A stretch of 64,000 bases of DNA from Apricaphanius iberus (lineage: Eukaryota > Chordata > Actinopteri > Cyprinodontiformes > Aphaniidae), in contig JAPXFQ010001133.1 of assembly GCA_028564705.1 (NCBI GenBank), forward strand, positions 310,001 to 374,000. Reading direction: 5' to 3'. The position numbers and the translations under genes were made by a program. This document shows positions 53,105 to 64,000 of this stretch, piece by piece. The stretch's first letter is position 1, and each line of letters opens with the position of its first letter. The notes below the pieces were generated by a model. It was given only the letters and a program-made list of their open reading frames with translations, searched no databases and was not told the DNA's origin.

Positions 53105-53860
53105 AAGCAGATGAGGGGATGAAGGGATGAGGGGATGAAGGGATGAGGGAGGGGATGAAGGGATGAGGGGATGAAGGGATGAGGGAGGGGATGAAGGGAT
53201 GAGGGAGGGGATGAAGGGATGAGGGATGAGGGAGGGGATGATGGGATGAGGGTAGGGGATGAAGGGATGAGGGAGGAGTGAGGGGATGAGGGGATGAGGG
53301 AGGGGATGAAGGGATGAGGGGAGGGGATGAAGGGATGAGGGAGGGGATGAAGGGGGGATGAAGGGATGAGGGAGGGGATGAAGGGATGAGGGAGGGGATG
53401 AAGGGATGAGGGAGGGGATGAAGGGATGAGGGATGAGGGAGGGGATGATGGGATGAGGGAGGGGATGAAGGGATGAAGGGATGAGGGAGGGGATGAAGGG
53501 ATGAAGGGATGAGGGAGGGGATGAGGGAGGGGATGAAGGGATGAGGGAGGGGATGAAGGGATGAGGGATGAGGGAGGGGATGATGGGGATGAGGGAGGGG
53601 ATGATGGGATGAGGGGATGAGGGAGGGGATGAAGGGATGAAGGGATGAGGGAGGGGATGAAGGGATGAGGGAGGGGATGAAGGGATGAAGGGATGAGGGA
53701 GGGGATGAAGGAGGGGATGAGGGAGGAAACAAAGGGATGAAGAAGGGGATGAGGGAGGAAACGAAGGGATGAAGAAGGGGATGAGGGAGGAAACGAAGGG
53801 ATGAAGAAGGGGATGAGGGAGGAAATGAAGGGGATGAGGGGATGTAAGGAATGAGGAAAT
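53105..53860. repeat. Minisatellite, two unit types, C-free on the plus strand
   Basis: The array consists mainly of a 20-bp unit, GGGATGAAGGGATGAGGGAG, with 6- to 14-bp insertions and deletions built from GGGATGA modules. From about 53720 a different unit of about 30 bp (GAGGGAGGAAACGAAGGGAT then GAAGAAGGGG) repeats three to four times. The plus strand has no cytosine from 53109 to 53729. Long minus-strand frames through the array encode only Ser/Pro/His/Ile repeats and are not genes. Confidence 0.95.
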
Positions 53861-54939
53861 GAAGGGATGAAAGAATGGAAAAATGGGGATGTAATACCGA
53901 GACAAAGTAAAGGATCAGGGGGAGGGAGGGTGGGGTTTACGAGATCAGAGTCTGAGCGACGCTGATGGCTAGGTGCTCAGGGTTTAAATAGATCATGTAG
54001 TAATTAGGGATGAAATTCAGGTGTGAGATGCCAGGTGAGTCGAATCCGAGTTGATTACTGAGAGGATACTGAATATGGGGCGTGATCCAGCTCACGAACC
54101 TAAGTTAACATATTAACTTACATTAAATAATTTTATCGAAGAAAGTAAAATATGAGCTGCAGACATAAAGAGCAGCAGCAGCAGCGGAGGTGTTCCAATC
54201 GAACATGAAAACTTCTCAGTTATTTAGGTTTGTGCAGAGATTAGTGCTTACCAAGTGAGCACTGTTGTAACACTGTCGATGCATCACAACTTGATGTAGC
54301 TTGTTGTTTACATAAGGATATTTAGTTTGTGTTTGTATTATTTGTTTACAAAAGTCATGCTTTACACACTTATTTCTGATATCACAATTTTTTAGAGGGT
54401 AGGAGAGATGACCTAAAGAGAGGAGCTATAGCTGCAGCTCCAGCAGAAGCACTAGTATCATCATTAGGCACATGAACTGGTAACAATGAAATTCTAACAT
54501 TATGTTGTAGATAGTTAATAAGAAAATATTAGTTAATTCCAACTATTATGATACCTAGAATATAGATAAAGAAATTATCAAAACGAGTCGATAACAGTGC
54601 ATTACTGAGGACATAACAAATTAAAGTAAAGCCTTCCTTTACTTTATATGTTCATTCACCATTATGACGTCATTGACTGAGCCAAACTGACAAACCAGGA
54701 CAATAATAATGAAAGAAGATCATGTGATGAGAGGGAGAAGAGGAGAGAAAACAGCTAGAGACAAAGAAGAGAGAGAGACAAAACAGAGTTAAAAGAGAAC
54801 AAACCAAAAAACAGCCAATAAATATACTGGGGGAACTGGTCAATGACCTGAAGTTGGGACTACAGTAACAACGGTTAGTTTTTGTAACACACTATGTCGT
54901 CATGGATTAAAATCCTGCAGCGTTTAGATGTAAGCCCTT
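53861..54939. other. No recognisable feature
   Basis: Intergenic sequence with a short AGC repeat near 54170 and purine-rich stretches (54720-54800). No coding motif. Confidence 0.45.
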
Positions 54940-55480
<541 letters not shown>

Positions 55481-55759
55481 ACACATTGTTTCACATAGGC
55501 AAAAACATTTGAAAAATCTTTGACCCATGTCAAACTGACATGTAATAAACATGTAAAAAACCACGTGAGATGGGTGAAAAATGTGTGACCACCTGTGTTC
55601 TGCATACATTTTCCTGTGAATTTGGAACAACTTAATGGTAATAAACAGTGAAACCCATGGACATTCACATGATAAGCCCATGGAATAACATCTAAAGCAC
55701 ATGTTAAACATTCTGTCATCCACAGTAAACCTACATGGAAAAAATGTGCTAAACTCATC

Positions 55760-57245
55760 TTTGGATCAGAAGCTCTAACAAAAAAAGAAACTGCTAAATA
55801 AATCAGTTCATCTGGATGGCATTTAATTGGCCTCCGTTGATAACATAAAGAACCTTGATGTATTTTTCAATTGACATTCAAATCCCATCTTAAATGGGTT
55901 TCTAATATTTCTTTCTTTCACCTCCAGAATATTGCTAGAATTAGAAGCCTCCTGTCCAGGAGTGATACAGAGAAACTAGTCCATGCATTTGTTACTTCAA
56001 CGCTGGACTACTGTAATTCCTTATTATCAGGAAGTCCACAAAATGCAATTAAAAGCCTTCAGTTGATCCAAAATACTGCAGCAAGAGTTCTGATGAATAT
56101 TAAAAAGAGAGATCACATTTCTCCTGTTTTGGCTTCTCTCCACTGGCTCCCTGTTAAATCCAGAATAGAGTTTAAGATCCTCTTCCTTACTTATAAAGCC
56201 CTTAATAATCAGCTCCATCGTACATCAGAGATCTGATTGTTCCATATGTTTCTAACAGAGCACTTCGTTCTCAGAATGCAGGTCTACTGTTAGTTCCTAG
56301 GATTTCTAAAAGTAGAATGGGAGGCAGATCTTTTAGTAATCAGGCTCCTCTCCTGTGGAACCAGCTCCCAGTTTTAGTCCATGAGGCAGATACTCTGTCT
56401 GTTTTTAAGACTAGGCTTAAAACCTTCCTTTTTGATAAAGCGTATAGTTAAATGGACTGAACTTACATTGAAGCCACATTCACCCTCACATTCATACACC
56501 GACACCCAACATGGCTCGGTAGGACAATGTAGAATTTGGGGGTTAAGTGCCTTACCCAGGGACACATCGACATTTGACTGGAGGAAGCTGGAAACGAACC
56601 TACGACCCTCCGATTGCAAGCCAACTACTCTACCACTGAGCCACAGTCACCCACTAGTGGCTTAGCTATAGTGGCTCAGCTTACGCTGAGCTAATTTTGT
56701 AGTTATGCTGCTATAGGTTTAGACTGTTAGAGGACAGACTGATCACTTTTGTTCTCTCGGCTGCTTTTCACTCCTTCTACTCTCCAGATGTATTTTTTGC
56801 TGTTATTTCTATTGTTAACCATGTTTTCTCTCAGTGTTTTTATCTCCATAGAAGTTCCGCCTCGTCTGGTAGCCTGCTCAGCTACAACCCCCCCCTGCTG
56901 GATGGGGATCACCAGTTTAGAAAATGCTCAAAGTGACCGAGCATCCTCCATGTCCTGTTGTCAACTTTTTACTTTAATATTTTAAAGTGCTCTTACATCA
57001 GTTCTTCAGTTTTTCCTGTGTCTCTTCTCTGTCTAATAGAACCTCCAGGATTGTGGCAGATGGCAGCTCGTACCGAGCCAGGTCCTGGTTCTGTTGCAGG
57101 TTTCCTTCTTTTAAAATAAGTTTTTTTTTTCTCTCCACTGTTGCTATACGCTTGCTCAGTATGAGGGATTGCTGTGAAGTCAACACCACAACAATGACAA
57201 TTTTCTACCATCACTGCAGTTTGATGCTGTTGAATGCTGTTAATA
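55760..57245 (+). mobile_element. L2, defective-subfamily type, 3' part (copy 3)
   Basis: The RT C-terminal region is open at 55871-56236: [60 protein letters not shown]. Another frame ends with SRMGGRSFSNQAPLLWNQLP and LKTFLFDKAYS. The 3' UTR shares CCCTGCTGGATGGGGA and a GCTCAGTATGAGGGATTGCT region with copy 1 (about 5700 and 5520). A tRNA-derived SINE lies at 56452-56650. It is truncated at the 5' side, and no 3' tail repeat was found, so the right edge is approximate. Confidence 0.8.
56452..56650 (-). mobile_element. tRNA-derived SINE inside the L2 3' UTR
   Basis: Reading minus, an A-box-like TGGCTCAGTGGTAGAG (56643-56628) and a B-box-like GTCGTAGGTTCGTTTCC (about 56606-56590) are spaced as in a tRNA head. 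The body has GATGTGTCCCTGGGTAAGGC, and the end ATGTAAGTTCAGTCCATTTA is typical of fish SINE tails. The anticodon-loop position reads CTTGCAA. It interrupts the L2 right after the ORF2 stop, so it arrived after the L2. Confidence 0.75.
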
Positions 57246-57532
57246 ACTCAATACAATCTGCTGTAAAGTTGGAAAAGTTTATTCATAAATAAATATACAG
57301 ACAAGATGCTAAACAGAATAATCCCAATAAATTTATGTGACAAAAGCCTGAAAATATAATATGGTTTTAGCTGTTTTTTAAAAAGCCTCCACAGAGGCTG
57401 GGTTACCTTAGATATAATACTTTTAAAGTTATTGGAATAATGAAGTGAAGGATTATGTGTAATGTTTGTATTATTTAAATTAAATTTCTTGTAAAGTTCA
57501 TTTAGATGACTTCTATTGTGAAACATCACTAG
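57246..57532. other. No recognisable feature
   Basis: AT-rich sequence between the L2 3' UTR and a Ty3-type LTR. It may be the tail of an unrecognised repeat. Confidence 0.4.
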
Positions 57533-57804
57533 TGTTATGATCCGTCTGTGTTAATCATCCCTAGTTTGTTTCACCTGTTGTCCTCCCTGTAACCTCTAGG
57601 TGTTAAATATTCCCTGATTAGCCTTCCCTCAGTGTATATACCTTCCTGTGTCTGTCTGTCTTGGTTGGATCCTCGTCAAACCTACCCTAGTGTTCCTCCT
57701 AGTTCTGAGCTCCCTAGATATCCATTGTGGATTTTATAATAAAAATGGGAAATAACCTTTCCAAACCTGTCTCTGCGCCTGCGTCCAACCACCCAAACGT
57801 GACA
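57533..57804 (+). mobile_element. LTR of a Ty3/gypsy-type element
   Basis: The 272-bp block starts TGTTATGATCC and ends CCAAACGTGACA. It has a TATA-like TGTATATACC near 57637 and an AATAAA signal near 57735, in the order expected for a 5' LTR. Fish Ty3 LTRs commonly end in CGTGACA. The internal region that follows continues in the same orientation. No second LTR was found downstream. Confidence 0.7.
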
Positions 57805-59165
57805 GAAGGATCCAACCAATACAAGGACTCAGCAGAGATAAAAGAAGAGAAAAAGAGGGGCTTAGTTTTTGAGGAGATCTTCCGCTGCGCTCGCCATCCT
57901 CATGCTGCTCCCTTGCCTCTCCAGGAGGATTTAACCGGTTGGTCTCGAGTCTACTTCCTCACCCGCCGGAATACCGACCCAGAAGTGATCTTCCCTGCGT
58001 CCTGCCTCGTTTCCCCACATATCAAGTCCATTCAGGATTCGCTATGTCTCCCCGGTGGGAGGGAAGTGGTTCAGCCTCCGGCATCCTCTTCCAAGCCTCC
58101 CATTGCCGTGGGATTCTCCGGGCCTTTTTCTTCGAGCTCTCCCTGTCGGATTGAGCCAGGTGAATCTTCTGGTTTTCTCCTTCAGGCTGGTTCAGATCCC
58201 ACAGAGAGATTGTCATGCAGGTCCGGGATTTCCTGGAGAAAGCTTCTGCCCTCCCTGAGCCGTGGCAAGGGATACGTCCGGCGGAGAACTTGGAGAGCCT
58301 TCTCCGGGGTCAAGAGCTAGTGTTATTGCTTCTGCATCTAGATTGGGTGGTTGAGGAAGCCAAGTGGATGAAAAAGGCCACTTGAGCCGTGCTGTTCAGT
58401 CGCCCGCAACCTCCTCAGCTGCATTCTAGCTGTGTTTCCAGATCAGCTCCAGCTTCACATCAGCTTGTCTCAGATTCATGTCAACCGACCTCAGCTCCAG
58501 CTTCACGTCAGCCTGCTTCAGCTCCAGCTTCTGTTTCAGCAACAGACTAACCACACTCCAAGTCACAAAGTTAAGCATCAGTCCACCCTGCTAAGACCTC
58601 ACCGACTGCCAGGCCACAAGGTCAGGCTCCGTTGCACTCCAAGCCACAAGGTCAGACTCTGTCGTATTACACAACAAGGTTCAGCTCTGCCACACTCTAA
58701 GCCACAAGGCTAAGCTCCATCACATTCCAAGCTAAAAGGTTAAGCTCCGCCAGTCCTCAATCCAGCACTGGCTCCAGCCTAGGCAACTCTCTGGCCTGCT
58801 TCAGCAACACTCCAGCATTCTACTTCGCCGACTTCCAAGCTACAGGGTTGATCTCCAGCAAATTCCACACTACAAGGTCGAGCTCCACCAAATTCCACAC
58901 CACAAGGTCGAGTTCCCCCGCCAGGCCCACAAGGTCCCTCATCGCCGACCTCCTCATCTTAAGGTTCCTCGTTGCCGGCCTCCTCATCTTAAGGTTCCTC
59001 GTTGCCGGCCTCCTCATCTTAAGGTTCCTCGTTGGCGGCCAGCTCGGCTCAGGGTTTCTCGTCGCCGGCTGCCTCAGCTCAGGGTTCTTCATCGCCAGCT
59101 GCCTCGTCTGCTGCTGCTGCACACTTGGAGGGCAGTGTCTTTATTGATTACGATGCTTTCGTTTG
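57805..59165 (+). pseudogene. Internal region of the LTR element, gag-like, degraded
   Basis: A frame starting within the LTR continues through EGSNQYKDSAEIKEEKKRGL, FEEIFRCARHPHAAPLPLQE and GWSRVYFLTRRNTDPEV to a stop at 58320. Another frame reads QVRDFLEKASALPEPWQGIR and LLLLHLDWVVEEAKWMKKAT. The rest is Ser/Pro/Gln-rich with repeated GTTAAGCTCC- and CCACAAGGT-type phrases and a 30-bp tandem array. Low-complexity Pro/Ser-rich gag ends like this occur in several fish Ty3 lineages, but I see no zinc knuckle, protease or RT. The region is probably a truncated gag, and its identity depends mainly on the LTR beside it. Confidence 0.5.
58949..59098. repeat. Five 30-bp tandem units in the gag-like region
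   Basis: Three near-identical units (CCTCCTCATCTTAAGGTTCC plus TCGTTGCCGG) are followed by two diverged ones. Being a multiple of three, the array keeps all frames in register and encodes a 10-residue repeat. Confidence 0.9.
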
Positions 59166-59677
59166 ACAGAAAACTTCTACAGCCTTAAATCGAGGGTTCA
59201 AGAGGTTAGAAAGTGATGGACTGCAAAGTGTGAAGCTTCTCTCTGAGTTGGCTGATGAGCCAGTCCCCCATTTCCAATGCAACTGCAGGTGCCTCTTTAG
59301 TCATTTCCTCCTGAAGTGCTTGCTCCAATGTTTTCATTAGGGTGATAACTTTGGAGGCAGACACGTTTTCCTCTGTCGCCAACTCTACAGTCGCATCACA
59401 GAATGGAATTTACAAAGTCGTGCACCCTACAACAATGGTATGTCAAAAATGGGGACGGCGTATTGTAGGCCAGCTAATGCTACTCCTACTGTCTGCAAGC
59501 TCTACGAAACATTGAAGCATAAAATAGGTCATCTAGTCTTCACTTCTTGTGTCAGCTTCAAGTTTTCCATCCCTAGATAATGCTGCACTTTTGCAAGCCC
59601 CTCCGTAATAAATACAGATTAATAGGCCATTAATCCACTGCAGATGGAAAAAAAACATTGGAAGTAATTGGAAGATA
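59166..59677. other. No recognisable feature
   Basis: Neither strand shows a motif I can name. The plus frame from 59166 stays open for a while (RLESDGLQSVKLLSELADEP) but matches nothing I know. Confidence 0.35.
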
Positions 59678-62600
59678 TTCAATTCAATTCAGTTTATTTA
59701 TATAGCGCCGTTTCACAACAGATGTCATCTCAAGGCACTTTACAAGAAGAGTTATTACAATACAATGTTTAATGTAGAAATTAGAAAACCAAAGAAGATT
59801 GTGCCGTGTAATTCTCAGCAATCCCTCACACTGAGCAAGCATGAAGCGACAGTGGAAAGGAAAAACTCCCTTTTAACAGGAAGAAACCAGGCTCAGCACA
59901 AGCGGTCATCTGCCGTGACCATCTGTGGTTTGGAGAATACAGAACAGAGATACAGAACAGAGACACAGAAAGAGCAACAGAACTGATGCAGAAGTTTGTT
60001 GCAGGACGTGGAGAATGTTCTGCCACAGGAATGGCATCTTAGTAAGGGTCGTCAAGCAGGGCGGGTAAGGAGCACCTACTATAAGAAAAGACTAAGAGAA
60101 AACAGGTTAGCGCTTGAACTGACAACACATCATGCAGTTGGGGAGAAGTAGGAGAGAAAGTAGGAACTGACTCTAATAGTGTCCTCCAACAGCCTAGCCT
60201 AAAGCAGCATAGCTACTAACATTACCCTTTCTCCTAGCTACTAGGAGACCTAGCTACTAACACTCTCTACCTGGCTTACATTAATCTATCTCTACCTAGC
60301 TACTCTACCTCTTCCTATCTCTTCCTAGCTTTTGACACTCTACCTGACTACTAACATTAACCTGTGTCTTCCTAGCTACCTGTCTAACCTGTCTCTAACT
60401 ACCTGTTAACCTGTCTCTAACTGTAAGCTTAGTCAAAGAGAAAATTTTTAAGCCTAATTAAAGATAGACAAGTTGTCTGCTTCACGAACCAACCTTGGGA
60501 GCTGGTTCCATAGGAGGGGAGCCTGATAGCTGAAAGATCTGCCAGCCATTCTACTTTTAGAAATCCTAGGAACTACCATTAAACTTGCAGTCCGAGAGCG
60601 AAGTGCTCTGCTAGGGAACATATGGAACAATCAGGTCTTTTATGTATGATGGAGCTAGATTATTAAGAGCTTTATATGTCAGAAGGAGGATCTTGAATTC
60701 TATTCTAGATTTTACTGGGAGCCAGTGAAGAGAAGCTAAAACAGGGGAAATGTGATCTCTTCTTTTAATATTCATTAGAAACCTAACAGCAGCATTTTGG
60801 AACAACAAAGACTTTTAATTGTATTCTGTGGACTACCTGATAATAAAGAGTTACAGTAATCTAGCCTTGACGTAACAAAGGCATGGACCAGTTTTCTGCA
60901 TCACTCCTGGACAGGATGGTTCTAATTTTTGCAATATTCCTAAGGTGAAAAAAGGAAATCCTAGAGACTTCTTTAATGTGAGATCTAAATGACATATCTT
61001 GGTCAAAAATAACACAGAGGTTCTTTGTTTTATTACTGGAGGCTAATTTGATGTCGTCTTGAAGGGATTGATTTAGCAGTTTCTTTTTCAGAGCTTCTGG
61101 TCCAAAGACGACAACTTCTGTTTTATCAGAATTCAGAAGCAAGAAGTTTAGAGTCATCCAAATTTTTATTTCTTCCAGACATACCTGTAGTCCACCTAAC
61201 TGATTGGATTAATCAGGATTTATGGATAGATATAGCTGTGTATCATCTGCATAACTATGGAAAGTTATCCCATGCTGCCTAATTATTTTACCAATAGGAA
61301 GCATATATATAGTAAAAAGAATCGGCCCAAGCACTGAACCCTGTGGTACTCCGCAAGTAACTATTGAGGTTGAGGAAGATTTATCATTTACCTGAACAAA
61401 CTGAAATCTGTTAGACAAATAAGATTTCAACCAGCCTAGTGCTGTTCCTTTTATACCGACACGTTGAAGCCTTTGTATGAGAATATTGTGATCAACAGTG
61501 TCAAAGGCAGCTATGAGATCTAACAGGACCAGAATGGTCACCATTCCATTGTCTGACGCTATGAGAATATCATTAGTAACCTTCACCAGAGCTGTTTCAG
61601 TGCTATGATGAGCTCTAAAGCCTGACTGAAACTTCTCAAACAGCTCATTATTGTTTAAATGCTCACATATCTGGTGTGCCAGTTCTCAAGAATTTTAGAC
61701 AAGAAGGAAAGATTAGATATCGGTCAATAGTTAATTAAGTCGTTTGATCAAGAGATGGTTTCTTAAGTAGAGGTTTAATTACAGCAATCTTAAACTCCTG
61801 TGGTACCTATCCATTGACTAAGGATAGATTCATTATATCTAAAATTGGAGCAGCGATCAGACGGAAAACTTTTTTTAAGAGTTTAGTTGGGCTTGGGTCT
61901 AAAACGCAAGTTGAAGGTTTAGATGAAGCTAATAGTACATCAGAAAGTTCGGCTGCATTAAAGCAGTTTAAGCATATATTAGGTTCAACCATTTTTGATC
62001 CTGCCTCATTAACTAAGGAGGAAGCAAGCATATTTGGAAGGTTCCCAATTATCTTATTTTTTATATAGTATCTTTTATTTATAAAGAATTGCATGAAGTT
62101 GTCACTACTAAGAGCTTGGAGAATGGATGGCTCGATAGAGCTATGATCATGTGTGAGCTTGGCAACTGTATTAAAAAGAAACCTAGGATTATTTTTATTC
62201 TCCTCGATTAAAGACGAAAAATATGCTGTTCTGGCTGTTCGAAGGCTCTTTTTGTATAGCAATAGACCTTTTTTCCACACTAAATAGGAATCCTGTAAAT
62301 GCGTGGAGCGCCATTTTCTCTCTAGTTTTCTAACTTTTTTTTTCAGGGTACATAGCTCTGAATTAAACCAGGGAGCTAATCTCCTATGGCTTGCTACTTT
62401 CCTTTTTAAGGTGGCAACTTTGGTATTGCCAGACGCAGGGAGGAATTAACTCTATGAATTAGAACGTCAAATTGTGAGGGGTCACGAGTTAAATCACTGT
62501 TTTCTATTGTACTTTTATGTACTGAGGAAATTAAAGCTGGAAGAGCTTCTTTAAAATTTGCTACATCATTGTCTGATAACGTTCTGGTATAATTAAGTTT

Positions 62601-63165
62601 TCTTTCAGGTTTGATATGATCCATTAGAGTAAGTTTAAAAGTGATCAGAAAATGATCAGACAGGATAGGGTTATGTGGAAAGACTTTTATTTCTACACAG
62701 TCAATGCCATAAGTCAGCACAAAATCTAAAGTGTGGTAACAAGAATGGGTTGGTCCCTGCACATTTTGAGTAAAGCCTATTGAGTCCAAGATAATGTTAA
62801 AAGTTGTATTTAGACTATCACTTTCACTATCAACATGAATATTGAAGTCTCCAACTATAAGAACTTTATCAGTGTTTAAAACTAAGCCTGATAGGAAATC
62901 TGAGATCTGATCTAAAAATTGAGAATAAGGGCCTGGTGGACGATATAAGACCTTTACTGCTTTGTTATGTGTAGAGGAAGGCTAAAGATTAAATGCTCAA
63001 AGGAACTGTAACTATTATTTTTTGGGGGATTAATTAGTAAATCTGAATGAAAGATGGTGGCTACTCCACCTCCTCGACCAGTACTTCGAGGGACACTAAA
63101 GTTTAAGTAGCTAGGGGGAGTTGTATAATTTATTGTGACATTGTCCTCTTCCTGCAACCATGTCT
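59678..63165 (-). mobile_element. L2 (two-ORF family) copy 3, 5'-truncated, ORF2 decayed
   Basis: Minus-strand copy with the family tail (AATTCAATTCAGTTTATTTA at about 59683) and a 3' UTR to about 60440. ORF2 pieces follow in different frames: C-terminal (60808-60611), LLNSDKTEVVVFGPEALKKK (61157-60861), RT motifs A to C (61586-61209: [49 protein letters not shown]), RT N-terminal (62280-61807), and EN (62789-62406 with [11 protein letters not shown]; 63178-62954 with [17 protein letters not shown]). It is truncated in EN near 63165. At least five frameshifts or stops. It serves as an uninterrupted reference for the 3' UTR that is split by rRNA at 29846. Confidence 0.9.
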
Positions 63166-63727
63166 CATACCTGGCCATTGTTACAGTAACATCAAATCTG
63201 TCTGAAACAAGCTGACTTTCTGAACATAAATCAATGTTCCTGGGTCAAATCAAGCCCAATCAGCCTCTTCCTCTGCTTTTACTCTACTCATGTTCCTCCC
63301 ATACTTTTCGTCTACAGTCACCCCTCTTTACTCCTAAGTACTCACAAACTTCTGGCCTGCACTTCCTCCCGATTTTTCCTCCACAGTGAGGACGACCCAT
63401 CACAATTCAAGACACATATCCAGCCCCAGCCCAGAGTGACAGCAACACACACACACTTCCATACCCATGATCCATGCACGTACACACACTGCTCTCCTTC
63501 CGTCACATTTACATTTCAAACTGCCTGCACTTCCACCAAGACATCCATTATTTACCAGCCTCTGGCCAAAGAGAGCACCATATTCACACTCCCCAGGAAT
63601 GGAGTGTGTGTCTATGTGTGTGTGTACACAGCAGGTCCCCAGTTATATTCCTCAACTTCATGAACTTTCTTTTCCTATTCCTGTTCTCATTCCATTCCCA
63701 CAATTCATCTTCCCTATTTGATCATTT
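63166..63727. other. No gene recognised
   Basis: Intergenic sequence with CA-rich patches near 63446 and 63482 and a TG patch near 63606. Open frames here lack domains. Confidence 0.45.
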
Positions 63728-64000
63728 TAGGCATGGCAATTTTGTTTTTACAGCACACTTTCAACACAAGGCAATTCAAGGTGCTTTGCATGATTAAAAT
63801 TAGAACACGGAAAAGAGAACATAAATCACTTTGAAGATAAAACTACAAGAAAGCATTTGCAATAAATGGTAACCAAGACAATAATTTGTATGGAAAATTT
63901 AAAACAAGCAAGTAAAAAGCAATAATAATAATTTAATAATTAATTTAATTTTAGACTTAAGTGTTCAGTGTCTGCAGCTTTGCATTCTCCCGGTAGTTTG
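63728..64000 (-). mobile_element. 3' end of another L2-like LINE, running off the window
   Basis: The GGCATGGCAATTTTGTTTTT start and the CAAGGCAATTCAAGGTGCTT block have the form of a LINE 3' tail seen in reverse. The A-rich part that follows resembles 1546-1640 near the other end of the window. Coding sequence would lie beyond 64000. Confidence 0.6.

Noticed and set aside
52929..53905. Two long minus-strand open frames (about 270 and 300 residues)
   Set aside because: They are translations of the cytosine-free minisatellite. Composition is only Ser/Pro/His/Leu/Ile repeats, and stops are absent because the repeat lacks the needed bases.
56590..56645. tRNA gene on the minus strand
   Set aside because: The head is followed by a SINE body and tail instead of ending as a tRNA gene.

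Overview
The window looks like a teleost, probably percomorph, genome segment made almost entirely of transposable elements. The call rests on the element mix: Rex1/Babar and Rex3/RTE LINEs, several L2-type LINE lineages, Tc1, hAT and PIF/Harbinger transposons, Ty3-like and retroviral LTRs, tRNA-derived SINEs, and CA/TA microsatellites. I found no convincing host protein-coding gene.

Layout. 1-5.1 kb: a Rex3 copy with an internal deletion, an L2-like fragment, and a possible long solo LTR split by a Tc1 element. 5.1-16.6 kb: an almost full-length but defective L2 (minus), a Rex1 copy (plus) interrupted by a short MITE, and a second L2 lineage (minus). 17.3-37.6 kb: a multi-exon hAT transposase gene (minus) that has acted as landing ground for other elements. 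One of its introns holds an L2 copy, itself split by a 2.6 kb GC-rich retroposon with a 16-bp target duplication. Its first recognisable exon is split in frame by a 10.6 kb TTAA-flanked DNA transposon that carries a P2X7-like C-terminal domain gene. That transposon is split by a Rex1. The Rex1 is split by a full-length two-ORF L2, and the L2 in turn carries a solo LTR and a 28S rRNA fragment.

38.7-43.8 kb: a second copy of the defective L2 subfamily (plus), carrying nested Rex3 and Harbinger insertions. 44.2-64 kb: older fragments, namely a Rex1-like EN and RT, a Harbinger-like MITE, two SINEs, a cytosine-free minisatellite, Tc1, L2, a Ty3-like LTR with an adjoining internal region, a third copy of the two-ORF L2 family, and the tail of another L2.

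How the parts relate. Insertion order can be read from the nesting, because flanking sequences rejoin exactly when the inserts are removed: hAT exon codons, Rex1 codons, L2 codons. The two-ORF L2 family (esterase ORF1 plus EN/RT ORF2) is the most intact and could have supplied machinery in trans to its defective relative. All family names come from reading motifs by eye; no database search was run, and several boundaries are approximate to about 10-50 bp.
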